DNA of 19,491 nucleotides from Planctomycetaceae bacterium (GCA_031288765.1 JAITQV010000071.1:1-19491), one strand, 5' to 3'. Shown: positions 7,265 through 15,374, counted from the first letter of the stretch. The notes: generated by a model not told the origin, from the sequence alone. A program made the numbers and translations.

Positions 7265-10200
7265 ATGAACAAATTTCAACCCAACATCTATTTTTTAATC
7301 CTCTTGGGAATGTTGATTCTTTCCGCCGGAACAGTTCACCTCAACGCTCAGGAAGTTAAACCGGTAAAAATAGAACCCGTCCCCCCAACAACCGGCATCA
7401 CCCCGCCAAAAAAAGAAGACCGCCCAAAACCAATTAAAGAGGTTCTCCCCGATGCCCAAAAAATCGACGGGCTTATTACGTTGTACCGCAAAAAAGAAAA
7501 ACTCTACGCCGAAATCAAAAACTCCAACCTCAATACGGATTATCTTATCGCTATGGCAATAGCCAAAGGTTCGGGTTGGAACGCGATTGGCGGTTACACG
7601 CTTCAGGACTCCGACGAAGATTGGCTTTGGCAATTCCGTAAAGTCAACGAATCTATCCAAATTGTCCGGCGCAATATCCGCTTCAAAGCCGATTCGGGAA
7701 CCCCCGAAGCCAAAGCGGTTGAAGTTGCCTATTCCGACAGTATTCTCTATAGCCTGCCGATTCTCGCCGTCGGCGACAACGACGGAGATGTTATTGATAT
7801 GGCATCGGTTTTCATGTCCGACCTTCCAAAACTCGGACGCGATATCGGCGGTTCCTTCGCCCGCGACCGCTCCACTTGGGGCGACATCAAAGGTTTCCCG
7901 AATAATATCGAATTTCGGGTTGTCGCGACCTACTCCGCCTACCGCTCCTACTCCAATTCCGCTGATTCGCCGGACGCAAGCAGTGTCGGGGTTACGATCC
8001 ACTACTCCGTCAGCAAACTCCCGTCAACCGGATATTTCTCCCGTTTGGCAGACAATCGAATCGGCTATTTCACCACAACCCATAAAAATTTCTCCCGCAA
8101 CGAAAAAGATGACCACCTCGTCCGTTATATTAACCGCTGGAATATTCAGAAGGCGGACGCAACAGCAACTCTTTCCCCGCCCAAAAAACCCGTTGTCTTC
8201 TGGATCGAAAAAACCGTCCCCTTCAAATACCGGCACGCCGTCCGTGAAGGTATTTTGGAATGGAATAAGGCTTTCGAGAAAATCGGAATTGTTAACGCTA
8301 TCGAAGTCCGCCAACAATCCGACACCGATAACTGGGACGCCGAAGATATTAACTATAACACAATTCGCTGGATTACTTCCGATGCCGGATTCGCCATGGG
8401 ACCCAGCCATGTGAATCCCCTCACCGGTGAAATTCTTGATGCGGATATTATTATTGATGCCGGTTTTATCGATCACTGGAAAGACCGGTTCGACTATTTT
8501 ATCGCCGACTTAATTCCGCCGGATTCGGATAAAAAAAATGATGCCGCCTCCCTTTTCAAACACCGCCGCAAAGAACGTGAAAATGCAAAGAATGTTGCTT
8601 CTCATTGCGGGTTAAACGGCTGTTATTGTACGGACGCCCAAAATAAAGCAACACAAATCGCTTTGGCTTCTCTCGCCGTTTCTCTGATCGATGAAGATTC
8701 CGGCAACGCTTCGGACGAAGAAGAAAATAAAGAAAAAGAGGATAAGGAAAACGGGAAAGCCGATGAAAATTCCGGCGAAAAAACGGACGAAAAATCCGGT
8801 GATAAATCTGAAGAAACAAAAGAACCCGAAAAAACAGATAAAAAAGATGTTGAAGAGGACGGCAAAAAAGAAGACGCCGAAAAAGAAAAAGAAAAAAACG
8901 AAAACGATAACTCCAAAAATGATGAGAAAAAAGACGAAAAAAAAGATACGAAAAAAACGTCCAAACAAGAAAAAGAAAAAGCAATAGCAGAAAAATTGGA
9001 ACGGATTATTCTTGCCGGCGTGAAAGATTTGGTGATGCACGAAGTCGGGCATACTCTTGGTTTGCGGCATAATTTTAAGGCAAGCAGTTGGCAGACGTTG
9101 GAGGAGATCAATAAGCCGGATCGCTCAAAGGAATTTGGGATTGCCGGTTCTGTGATGGACTATTTGCCGATTAACGTTGCACCAAAAGGACAGCCGCAAG
9201 GTGATTATTTCATGTCCGCATTGGGTCCGTATGACTATCTCGCAATTGAGTACGGTTACAAAATCATTTCCGGCATCATTTCCGGCGGAATCGACGGAGA
9301 ATTGAAGGAACTTCAGAAGATTGCCGCACGGCAGGCGGAAAACGGCAGGAATTTTGCGACCGACGAAGATATTATCGCAACCGATTCCGATCCGCTCACC
9401 TCAACCCGCGATCTCGGTTCCAATCCTTTGGATTACGCCAAAACCGCAACCGCACGCTATGAACAATTATTGCCGGAATTGCTTGATCGTGCCGTCAAGG
9501 AAGGCGGCAGTTACAAGGATGTGGGGCGTTTTTTCAGATTGCTCGTATTTGACCGCACCTCTGCAAATTATGTATTGGCGAGGAATGTTGCCGGACTTTA
9601 CGTCAATCGCGATCATCGCGGTGATCCGAGCGGACGCCCGCCAATTCAGGTTGTGGACGCCAAAACGCAACGCGATTCGCTGGACTATATTTGCAAAACA
9701 ATATTTGCGGCGGACTCGTTTAAAATTTCGCATGATGTGTACAACCGGTTCGGCGAGGAAAAATGGTTACATTGGAATTACCAAATTTACGGCAGTCAAA
9801 CATGGACATTGAGCGATTTGATTTTATATGTTCGTCTTTATCTTTTGTCGCAATTGCTTGACCCGTTGACGCTGGAACGGCTGGAGGAAACGCAATTACG
9901 TGTGGCGGAAAACGACGATGTTTATACGATTGACGAATTATTTGAAACGTTGACGGATACGATTTTCAAGGAATTGGAAACGATCAAGGAAGGCGAGTTT
10001 ACCGCACGAAAACCGGCAATCGGATTATTACAACGAATGTTGCAAAATAATTATTTTGATATTTTATCTCTTTATTCATTGGGGGAATTACCGCCGTTAT
10101 CGAGTCAATCGGTGGCGCGTCAACAGTTGACGAGTTTATCTTCGAATATTCAGGTGTTGCTTACCGGAAAGGCAAAACTGGATACTGCAACACGGACACA

Positions 10201-10267
10201 TCTTTTGTCGTTGCAGGAACGTATTCGCAAGGTTTTGGACGCCAACATCATCCGATACAACCCCTAA
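7265..10267 (+). CDS. secreted zinc metalloprotease (DUF5117/DUF4953 type)
   Basis: 1000 residues. Residues 1-28 are a signal peptide with a likely cut after LNA. The region about 85-280 (IAMAIAKGSGW, WQFRKV..IQIVRRNIRF, SVSKLP, GYFSRLADNRIGYF) fits DUF5117, and PVVFWIEKTVPFKYR..V..GILEWNKAFEKIG near 310-345 fits the DUF4953 catalytic part. The zinc site is H592-E-V-G-H596-T-L-G-L-R-H602, the metzincin HExxHxxGxxH pattern, with E593 as general base and a probable Met-turn at SVM631D. A highly charged Lys/Glu/Asp insertion of about 100 residues (about 476-578) precedes the zinc helix. Codon choice changes across the gene: CTC/CTT leucine in the first half, TTG/TTA/CTG in the second. Export to periplasm or cell surface is expected; the substrate is unknown. 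Confidence 0.93.
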   Translation: MNKFQPNIYFLILLGMLILSAGTVHLNAQEVKPVKIEPVPPTTGITPPKKEDRPKPIKEVLPDAQKIDGLITLYRKKEKLYAEIKNSNLNTDYLIAMAIAKGSGWNAIGGYTLQDSDEDWLWQFRKVNESIQIVRRNIRFKADSGTPEAKAVEVAYSDSILYSLPILAVGDNDGDVIDMASVFMSDLPKLGRDIGGSFARDRSTWGDIKGFPNNIEFRVVATYSAYRSYSNSADSPDASSVGVTIHYSVSKLPSTGYFSRLADNRIGYFTTTHKNFSRNEKDDHLVRYINRWNIQKADATATLSPPKKPVVFWIEKTVPFKYRHAVREGILEWNKAFEKIGIVNAIEVRQQSDTDNWDAEDINYNTIRWITSDAGFAMGPSHVNPLTGEILDADIIIDAGFIDHWKDRFDYFIADLIPPDSDKKNDAASLFKHRRKERENAKNVASHCGLNGCYCTDAQNKATQIALASLAVSLIDEDSGNASDEEENKEKEDKENGKADENSGEKTDEKSGDKSEETKEPEKTDKKDVEEDGKKEDAEKEKEKNENDNSKNDEKKDEKKDTKKTSKQEKEKAIAEKLERIILAGVKDLVMHEVGHTLGLRHNFKASSWQTLEEINKPDRSKEFGIAGSVMDYLPINVAPKGQPQGDYFMSALGPYDYLAIEYGYKIISGIISGGIDGELKELQKIAARQAENGRNFATDEDIIATDSDPLTSTRDLGSNPLDYAKTATARYEQLLPELLDRAVKEGGSYKDVGRFFRLLVFDRTSANYVLARNVAGLYVNRDHRGDPSGRPPIQVVDAKTQRDSLDYICKTIFAADSFKISHDVYNRFGEEKWLHWNYQIYGSQTWTLSDLILYVRLYLLSQLLDPLTLERLEETQLRVAENDDVYTIDELFETLTDTIFKELETIKEGEFTARKPAIGLLQRMLQNNYFDILSLYSLGELPPLSSQSVARQQLTSLSSNIQVLLTGKAKLDTATRTHLLSLQERIRKVLDANIIRYNP

Positions 10268-10297
10268 CCACACACATCCGCCCATAAACGATTGCTT

Positions 10298-10355
10298 TGA
10301 AAATACGAAACAACGAAATTTTTATATCAAATCTTTTGTTTGTTTCGTATTTTCA
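10298..10355 (+). terminator. possible terminator hairpin after metalloprotease gene
   Basis: TGAAAATACGAAACAA (10298-10313) pairs perfectly over 16 bp with TTGTTTCGTATTTTCA (10340-10355), starting 31 bp after the stop codon. The stem is AT-rich, the loop is 26 nt and no clean U-run follows. It may therefore stabilise or process the 3' end rather than act as a classical Rho-independent terminator. Confidence 0.4.
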
Positions 10356-10416
10356 TATACTTTGTGGTAACGGAATGTAATGTTTCGACAAATTTTGATT
10401 GAAGTGATTAGATTTC

Positions 10417-10490
10417 GTATCTATTCAGTCATCTGCTCTGAAAATAGGGTTGAAAGCCCTTAATATCATAGCGTAGGGCAACGCCTTACG
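10417..10490 (+). repeat. REP-like dispersed element
   Basis: GTATCTATTCAGT (10417-10429) is followed within about 20 bp by AGGGTTGAAAGCCCT, matching the layout of the element at 17842-17920 (GTATCTATTCAGT then AGGGCTGAAAGCCCT). The right terminal repeat is not seen here. An imperfect palindrome GTAGGGCAACGCCTTAC follows (10473-10489). Confidence 0.6.
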
Positions 10491-10705
10491 AAAAAGGAAC
10501 ACAACAAAACAAAAGGTAGGCGGTGTTGTAGTTAATAGTTAGTAGTGAATAGTTAATAGTGTTGGATACGAATTTACTATCACAACGCAATAACTCCGCT
10601 TGCGGCACTATCAACGAATCTCTGTTCTGTTAGGGACACAATGCCGATGAGAAACAATAGATATGATATTTTGGCGGAATATTCGCGAAAATCATGTAAT
10701 TGAAA

Positions 10706-10806
10706 GGTAGGCAATCCTTCGCCGAAGGGTTACGTTGGGGCGTTAACCGACCTTCGTATATGTAGGGGCGTTTCGGCGAGGGGCTTTCACCCAACGGTTG
10801 CCTACC
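10706..10806. repeat. 101-bp REP/BIME-like palindromic element
   Basis: Outer arms GGTAGGCAA (10706-10714) and TTGCCTACC (10798-10806) are perfect complements. Inside are CGTTGGG (10733-10739) pairing with CCCAACG (10790-10796), and a local hairpin CCTTCGCCGAAGG (10717-10729). It is GC-richer than the surrounding DNA. No RAYT-type transposase gene is present in the window to explain it. Confidence 0.6.
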
Positions 10807-10980
10807 TCTTGTTGGCATATCTTTTAGAAAAAATTCCGCTGAAATATTACTGAAAATCTGTATCTGCGAAAATCCGAATCTGTGAATATCTGCGTCATCT
10901 GCGGACTATTTTTCCCGTATATTTTGTGGTTCATAAAATATAGACAGTTACATTATTTCAATCACGATGGTATTTTTTGC

Positions 10981-11460
10981 TCAGGAAACTTCATAAGTTC
11001 CCATGAGTTCGGCTTTTTCGAGGATATGTCCCTGCATTGCTTTGAGCAAAGTGATTTTTGTTGCGCCCGGCGGAATATTCAACTCAATATCAAGAGCGTA
11101 GAGAGTAAAAAAATAACGATGTACTCCATGTCCTTTGGGAGGATCGGGACCTTGGTAACCGATAGCGGAACCGGTTGACCACGAATTTTTACCTTGCAAT
11201 GCCCGAATTGGTACGGTTAATATTTTTTCACGGAGAATACCTTCCGGCAAACCGGTTAGATTTGGTGAAAGTCCGTAAATGACCCAATGCACCCAAGGTT
11301 CAGCGGTTGGGGCGTCCGGATCGTCACAGATTAAGGCAAGTTCCTGCGTTCCTGCGGGAATATCCGTCCAAAAAAGCGGCGGCGAAATATCTTTGCCCAA
11401 TCCTGTATATTGGTTTGGTATTCGCTCCGAAACATTAAAAGCACTGCTTGTCAATTTCAT
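10981..11460 (-). CDS. PEBP family protein (YbhB/YbcL-like)
   Basis: 159 residues from MKLTSSAF, the usual start of bacterial phosphatidylethanolamine-binding/Raf-kinase-inhibitor-like proteins. Family motifs are present in order: ISPPLFWTDIP, ELALICDDPDAP, WVHWVIYGLSP, then IGYQGPDPPKGHGVHRYFFTLYALD split around the anion-binding pocket (D-P-D-A-P, G-P-x-P-P-x-G-H and H-R-Y). Length matches the family. Members bind phosphorylated or lipid ligands; their bacterial role is poorly defined and no catalytic activity is assigned. It is probably cytoplasmic, as no signal peptide is seen. The open frame extends six codons further to 11478, but AAGGAG (complement of 11467-11472) lies 6 nt before the ATG at 11460, so that start is used. 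Confidence 0.94.
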   Translation of the reverse strand: MKLTSSAFNVSERIPNQYTGLGKDISPPLFWTDIPAGTQELALICDDPDAPTAEPWVHWVIYGLSPNLTGLPEGILREKILTVPIRALQGKNSWSTGSAIGYQGPDPPKGHGVHRYFFTLYALDIELNIPPGATKITLLKAMQGHILEKAELMGTYEVS

Positions 11461-11466
11461 AGTAAA

Positions 11467-11472
11467 CTCCTT
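11467..11472 (-). promoter_or_regulatory. ribosome binding site deciding the start at 11460
   Basis: AAGGAG on the minus strand, 6 nt before the ATG at 11460-11458. It overlaps the longer open frame and favours the family-typical MKLTSSAF start. Confidence 0.8.
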
Positions 11473-11500
11473 AGTCAAACAATAATAATAGTAATAATAA

Positions 11501-11608
11501 ATAACCGTTCACGGTAACAAACAAAAGACCGGCGGTGTTTTACTGAAAGATTTTCAGAGTTAATTTTCAGAGTTAATTTTCAGTGTTAATTGTTTCGTGA
11601 ACGGTTAT
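11501..11608. repeat. 108-bp element with terminal inverted repeats
   Basis: ATAACCGTTCACG (11501-11513) and CGTGAACGGTTAT (11596-11608) are perfect 13-bp inverted repeats, extendable to about 19 bp with one indel. Between them, a 13-bp unit TTTTCAGAGTTAA is repeated about three times in tandem (about 11552-11590). The element fills the gap between two minus-strand genes and has the shape of a miniature inverted-repeat element; a long-range hairpin ending the upstream operon is the alternative. Confidence 0.55.
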
Positions 11609-11614
11609 ACATTT

Positions 11615-12253
11615 TTAATACCAGTAATCAAAAAAAACTCCGGTCAAAACGGGAATGTCGTAAACAATAAAACCAACAACAGTTAATAGTAATAGGATTA
11701 AAGAAAAAATTCCTAACAAAATTGTTGCTTTATTTGCGGGATTCTGAAGAGACGAACAAGCCGCTGCTGTATTTTGTTCCAACAATCGCCATTTCAAACC
11801 GTCCTGATTGTAACCGGTTGCTTTCAGGACAAGGCAATGTCCTCGGTTATTACCGGTTATCGTACACTGAATACCGAAATCAGGTAAAAACAACACATTG
11901 CCTTCGAGGTGCGATAGTTGATCTAATTTTTTAGCGAGTTCTGTTATTTTTGGGATAAAAACATCCAACGGACAATGATAAATCACAATCCGTTGTGTTA
12001 ATTGTTGGCTGAACAAATACACCAAACTGAAATAAAATGTTACCCAAAAGAACCAGATAAAATATCCCCAAAAGGCAATGCCCCAGACCGGAATTAGCAA
12101 ACGACCGGGTCCTAAGGTGAAAAGCCCAAACAAACCGCCGGACAAAAACATGAAATCCTGAACTCCGCTGAGAACCGTTGGTTGGCGGCGGTTCTGTAAC
12201 ATAACAAGCCAGAAAAAATATCCGGCAAGCGGTAAAAGAGTCAAAAAGAGCAT
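11615..12253 (-). CDS. hypothetical membrane protein
   Basis: 212 residues. Hydrophobic segments lie near residues 2-19, 33-55, 57-82 and 180-203, so about four membrane helices with a soluble loop of about 95 residues (85-178) are predicted. The loop contains IVIYHCPLDVFIPKITELAKKLD and CTITGNNRGHCLVLKATGY, perhaps a small alpha/beta domain; no known family is recognised. It begins 22 bp after the DUF1080 stop codon on the same strand and has no Shine-Dalgarno of its own, which suggests co-transcription and perhaps translational coupling with that gene. Function is unknown. Confidence 0.8.
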   Translation of the reverse strand: MLFLTLLPLAGYFFWLVMLQNRRQPTVLSGVQDFMFLSGGLFGLFTLGPGRLLIPVWGIAFWGYFIWFFWVTFYFSLVYLFSQQLTQRIVIYHCPLDVFIPKITELAKKLDQLSHLEGNVLFLPDFGIQCTITGNNRGHCLVLKATGYNQDGLKWRLLEQNTAAACSSLQNPANKATILLGIFSLILLLLTVVGFIVYDIPVLTGVFFDYWY

Positions 12254-12275
12254 GTTTTTGCGGGTATTTTGTGAT

Positions 12276-13022
12276 TTAGTCGGAATTTTTTTCTAAACGT
12301 TTTAACCGCAGGTTTTTAATTTCGACTTTCATGGGCGGACCGACATGAGCCTGAATTGCAAAAATTCCGCTTTTACGGCGGTGTTCTTTGTCTTCATCAG
12401 TTGCGATGCTCATAATTTGTCCGTTTATTTTATTGGTGAAGGTGAAATTTTGGGCGGTGATTTCGTAGGTATTCCAATCATCGACTTTGAGTTCTTTTTT
12501 CAGGGCGTCGTTTTCTGCGAAACGGCGGACGGTTCTTGGTTTTTGGTTTGCCTCGATAACCGTTTCCAGTCCGCGTTCGCACAAGATACCGCCGAAATTT
12601 TCACCGTAAAGGATACCGGAATGGGCATGGGAGCCGTCGAAATCCGCTTGATAACCGTTGATGCGATAGGGTTTATCGCCGGGAATTATTTGACTTCGGT
12701 ATTGAAAGCCGGAATTTCCTTGTGGTGTAAGTTTGATGTCTGCCCGAAAAACAAAGTCATCAACTTCACCGCCTTTCCAGATTAGAAAGGTATTGTATGT
12801 TAATTTTGCCGGTCCTTCGCCGGCGGTTTGCCCGGTTATTGTGCCGTCCCGAACACTCCAGACATCGGGATTTCCTTCCCATTCCGAAAGGTCTTTCCCG
12901 TTGAAAATGGAGACAAAACCATTTTCTTTCTCCTCGTCGGAAACTTGCGCTTCAACCAAAACCGGAAAACCAAACAACAGGATCATTGTGATCATTCCTG
13001 CAAACACAAACCATTTTTTCAT
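12276..13022 (-). CDS. secreted DUF1080 (3-keto-disaccharide hydrolase) protein
   Basis: 248 residues. Residues 1-26 are a signal peptide ending VLVEAQ. The rest is one DUF1080/PF06439 domain: GFVSIFNGKDLSEWEGNPDVW..RDGTITGQ near 35-66, FRADIKL..QGNSGFQYRS near 93-112, and INGYQADFDGSHAHSGILY near 122-140, with the C-terminal beta-jelly-roll segment GIFAIQAHVGPPMKVEIKNLRLKRL. The family has a concanavalin-like fold, is abundant in Planctomycetes, and some members hydrolyse 3-keto-glycosides; activity here is inferred from the family only. AAGGAG (complement of 13030-13035) is 7 nt before the ATG. It is the first gene of a probable two-gene operon with the downstream membrane protein. Export to the periplasm or surface suits a role on plant- or host-derived sugars. 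Confidence 0.93.
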   Translation of the reverse strand: MKKWFVFAGMITMILLFGFPVLVEAQVSDEEKENGFVSIFNGKDLSEWEGNPDVWSVRDGTITGQTAGEGPAKLTYNTFLIWKGGEVDDFVFRADIKLTPQGNSGFQYRSQIIPGDKPYRINGYQADFDGSHAHSGILYGENFGGILCERGLETVIEANQKPRTVRRFAENDALKKELKVDDWNTYEITAQNFTFTNKINGQIMSIATDEDKEHRRKSGIFAIQAHVGPPMKVEIKNLRLKRLEKNSD

Positions 13023-13832
13023 AGCAACACTCCTTAAAAAATAATCTTGACCGAACCATTAACAACTTTTGAACAAACTTTACACTAACCGATCAAAAAT
13101 TTCAAAATCCGCAAAAACACCGAATGTCCGTATTTTTAATGAAAACAAACAGTATTTCAAATGTTTAATCGAACATTTTTATTGCTGAAAATTTTGACAA
13201 GTTAGTAGGAAGTCGTAGAATTTTCTCAAATTAATATGTTTGAGTCAAGTCCACAGAAAAAAAGAATCTAGGAAGGTTTTAAAAACTCTGATTTTGGACA
13301 AAACAATTTTCAAAAATGTTTTGTTTTTTAACTTTGTGTGTTTTGATACTTTGAACGGTAGGAAATTACCTCTTATTTTTAATAGGGAACCTTTAAAAAT
13401 CCGATCCGGCGGTTGCGTTGCGCTTCACCGCCTGTTATGCACATCCCGCCCCGCGGGCTTAGAACAAAATTCGATTGAAATGAGTTTTTTCCCGCGTCAT
13501 TACCCGACAAAGGACTGAATAGATATCATTTGTTATCGTTCACGTTGTTATCGTTCAAGGTATTAGGAGTTTGGATTTTTCTTATTTTTTTTATTTTTCG
13601 GGTTGAGATTCTCTTTTTTTTTTAATTCGGATAAGTTATATTGGACATGGGAATAAAAATCACCTATAAATGATCCAAGAGAATTGTTTCGGAACAATGT
13701 TTTTATCATTCCTCCGATGCGGTTTGCTCTGTTGTTTTCCCGATGTCGTTTACCCGAAATGTAGAATTCCTTAAAGATGTGTGTTAAAAAATCTTTGGGA
13801 AAGTGTTCCAAATTATTTAAGAGAGGTGTGAT
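13023..13832. other. intergenic region with dispersed element
   Basis: This 810-bp gap between divergent genes is AT-rich. Its main recognisable content is the inverted copy of the dispersed element at 13425-13526. Open frames at 13240-13518 (plus) and 13563-13811 (minus, TTG start, lysine/asparagine-rich end) lack a ribosome site and family similarity and are not called. Confidence 0.5.
13425..13526 (-). repeat. dispersed element, inverted copy of 5644-5705
   Basis: Read on the minus strand from 13526: ATATCTATTCAGT, a diverged stretch, then TTTTGTTCTAAGCCCGCGGGGC in two adjoining parts (about 13447-13468), then GATGTGCATAACAGGCGG. This matches the order of blocks at 5644-5705, with a longer spacer between the first two. 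It lies between divergent genes. Confidence 0.7.
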
Positions 13833-14672
13833 ATGAGAATTTCTTTACTGTTTTTATTGCCGTTATTTTTACTTTCTCTGACAATTGCTCAGGCGGAAGA
13901 AGAAAAAACGGGAAAATCCGACACAACATCAAAAATACCAACCGAAATCGGTCTTTTCGATGCGGTGAAGCAAAATTTGATCGAGGCGAAAATTACCGCC
14001 AGAAATTCGATGGAAGGACGTGTTACCATCAAAAATAAATCAGGAGTTCCGTTGCGTATTAACTTACCGGAAACTTTTGCGGCAGTTCCGCTTGGGCAAT
14101 TCGATGATTTGGGAATAGGCGGCGGAGAAGGCGGAGGCCGCCGCGGCGGTCGTAGCGGGGGCAGCAGCCGCGGAGGAGGCAGCGGCGGAGGCGCCCAAAC
14201 AACCGGCGGAGGATTCGGCGGAGGAGGAATGAGCGGCGGAATGGGCGGTTGGAGTATTCCGCCGGAAAAAATTCTTCGCCAAGATGTCAGCATGGTTTGT
14301 CTTGAATATGGAAAAAGAGAACCCGCCCGGCACATGAATTATGAATTACGCCCGCTCGGTTCTGTTACCAATAAACCGGAAGTTCATGCTCTTTGTAATT
14401 TGGTGGGGAGCGGTGCGGTTGACCAAAATGCGGCGCAAGCGGCGGTGTGGCATTACAACAACGGTCTCTCTTGGGAAGAACTCGCAAACAAACAGCATAA
14501 ACCCAGAGTGGATTCCCTCAATCAAGTTCCTTACTTTTCGCAGGAACAAATGTTTTACGCAATGAATCTCGGTAAACATATCGAGGAAAAAATTGCAAAA
14601 GAAAAAGAAGCCGACAAAAAAAATAAAAAATCATCTTCTTATGCCGACGAATTAAAAGAGGAGTTGGAATAA
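13833..14672 (+). CDS. secreted protein with Gly-rich linker, planctomycete type
   Basis: 279 residues. Residues 1-21 are a signal peptide (LLFLLPLFLLSLTIAQA). A block at about 37-95 (IEAKITARNSMEGRVTIKNK, VPLRINLPETFAAVPL) precedes a Gly/Ser/Arg-rich linker at about 98-145, then a second block: VSMVCLEYGKREPARHMNYE, VHALCNLVGSGAVDQNAAQ and AVWHYNNGLSWEELANK. Its two cysteines could form a disulfide. The C-terminus is a Lys/Glu-rich tail. This resembles conserved planctomycete secreted proteins of unknown role, with NKSGxPLRVxLP-like and QAAVWH..LSWEEL motifs. AGAGGTG (13822-13828) precedes the ATG closely. A hairpin terminator follows at 14718, so it is probably monocistronic. Confidence 0.85.
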   Translation: MRISLLFLLPLFLLSLTIAQAEEEKTGKSDTTSKIPTEIGLFDAVKQNLIEAKITARNSMEGRVTIKNKSGVPLRINLPETFAAVPLGQFDDLGIGGGEGGGRRGGRSGGSSRGGGSGGGAQTTGGGFGGGGMSGGMGGWSIPPEKILRQDVSMVCLEYGKREPARHMNYELRPLGSVTNKPEVHALCNLVGSGAVDQNAAQAAVWHYNNGLSWEELANKQHKPRVDSLNQVPYFSQEQMFYAMNLGKHIEEKIAKEKEADKKNKKSSSYADELKEELE

Positions 14673-14717
14673 GTTTTTTCGTAATATTTCAGCCTATTTC
14701 AACGGTTTTATTTTTTT

Positions 14718-14765
14718 CCGGCAGACAACCGCACGGAAAACGGTTGCCTGTCGGTATTTCTTTTA
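14718..14765 (+). terminator. Rho-independent terminator-like hairpin
   Basis: CCGGCAGACAACCG (14718-14731) pairs with CGGTTGCCTGTCGG (14741-14754), a 14-bp stem with one mismatch and one wobble and a 9-nt loop, followed by the T-rich TATTTCTTTT. It lies 45 bp after the stop of the glycine-rich protein gene and probably ends that transcript upstream of array 2. Confidence 0.7.
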
Positions 14766-14780
14766 CAAAACCGCAAAAAA

Positions 14781-14807
14781 TCAACAATAAACCCCAAAAA
14801 TATCGCC
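14781..14807 (+). repeat. conserved leader of array 2
   Basis: This 27-bp segment contains AACAATAAACC and CAAAAATATCG, and matches 17528-17554 (in front of array 3) at 23 of 27 positions. Homology continues into the first unit: 38 of 45 positions overall. It marks a shared origin or shared recognition end for the two arrays. Confidence 0.8.
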
Positions 14808-15096
14808 AATTGTAAGACTACATTAGCGAATTGTAGAACTACATTGACCGGTTGCGGGACTACATTCGCCAATTGTAGGACTACATTCGCCAATTGTAGG
14901 ACTACATTTACCAATTGTAGGGCTACATTTACTAATTGTAGGACTACACTTACCAATTGTAGGACTACATTTACTAATTGTAGGACTACATTTTGCCAAT
15001 TGTAGGACTACATTCACCAATTGTAGGGCTACATTTACCAATTGTAGGGCTACATTTACCAATTGTAGGGCTGCATTTACCAATTGTAGGACTACA
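14808..15096. repeat. 21-bp tandem dyad array 2
   Basis: Fourteen units, the last partial, beginning at 14808, 14829, 14850, 14871 and so on; all are 21 bp except the ninth (14976-14997), which is 22 bp. The dyad is TGTAG-GA-CTACA (GA sometimes GG), with a linker of the type TTTACCA. The 22-bp unit shifts the reading frame, arguing against a repeated peptide. The array lies 136 bp after the stop of the 13833-14672 gene and 358 bp before glgB. Confidence 0.95.
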
Positions 15097-15346
15097 ATTC
15101 CTGTTTTTTGCCCGTCCGAATGCTGCAAAATGAAACTTTCCGCTGAAATATTGCAGTTTTTTCTGCCAACATGCCGTTCCTAACAAAACAGACATTAGTT
15201 GATAGCGGAGTTAATTGCCCGAACTATGATTTATTTGATTTATGTGATTTTTAAAAACATAATCATCGTAATCAAACAAATCGCAAAAATCATCGTTCAG
15301 ACATTTGATTCCGCTTGCGAATATTCTCCGCTATTCACTAATCCGG

Positions 15347-15374
15347 TTGCGAAACGGTTTCTTTTTAATATAAT
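15347..15374 (+). promoter_or_regulatory. candidate sigma-70 promoter for glgB
   Basis: TTGCGA (15347-15352), a 16-bp spacer, then a perfect TATAAT (15369-15374), 80 bp upstream of the glgB ATG. The -35 box matches consensus at four of six positions. Confidence 0.4.

Larger units (their letters stand above)
10268..10980. other. intergenic region rich in REP-like palindromes
   Basis: This 713-bp gap holds a 16-bp inverted repeat directly after the metalloprotease (10298-10355), a GTATCTATTCAGT element with REP-like core (10417-10490), TAATAGT/GAATAGT strings with the CCGCTTGCG motif (10528-10604), a 101-bp palindromic element (10706-10806), and phrase-like repeats such as ATCTGCGTCATCTGCGGA near 10890. 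The open frame at 10630-10818 (minus) is produced by the palindrome and is not called as a gene. Confidence 0.6.

Noticed and set aside
8556..9111. Phe/Ser-rich minus-strand frames opposite the metalloprotease
   Set aside because: They are antisense shadows of the Lys/Glu-rich insertion.
10630..10818. Minus-strand open frame reading PTRGRQPLGESPS
   Set aside because: It is generated by the 101-bp palindromic repeat; such peptides come from dispersed repeats rather than genes.
13240..13518. Plus-strand open frame of 92 codons
   Set aside because: Its 3' half is the inverted dispersed element (13425-13526); there is no ribosome site.
13563..13811. Minus-strand open frame of 82 codons
   Set aside because: TTG start, no ribosome site, low-complexity Lys/Asn end, no recognisable family. 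A small real gene cannot be fully excluded.
14708..15195. Three overlapping minus-strand frames with VVLQLVN and CSPTIGK heptads
   Set aside because: They are translations of array 2 in different frames; the 22-bp unit breaks frame continuity.
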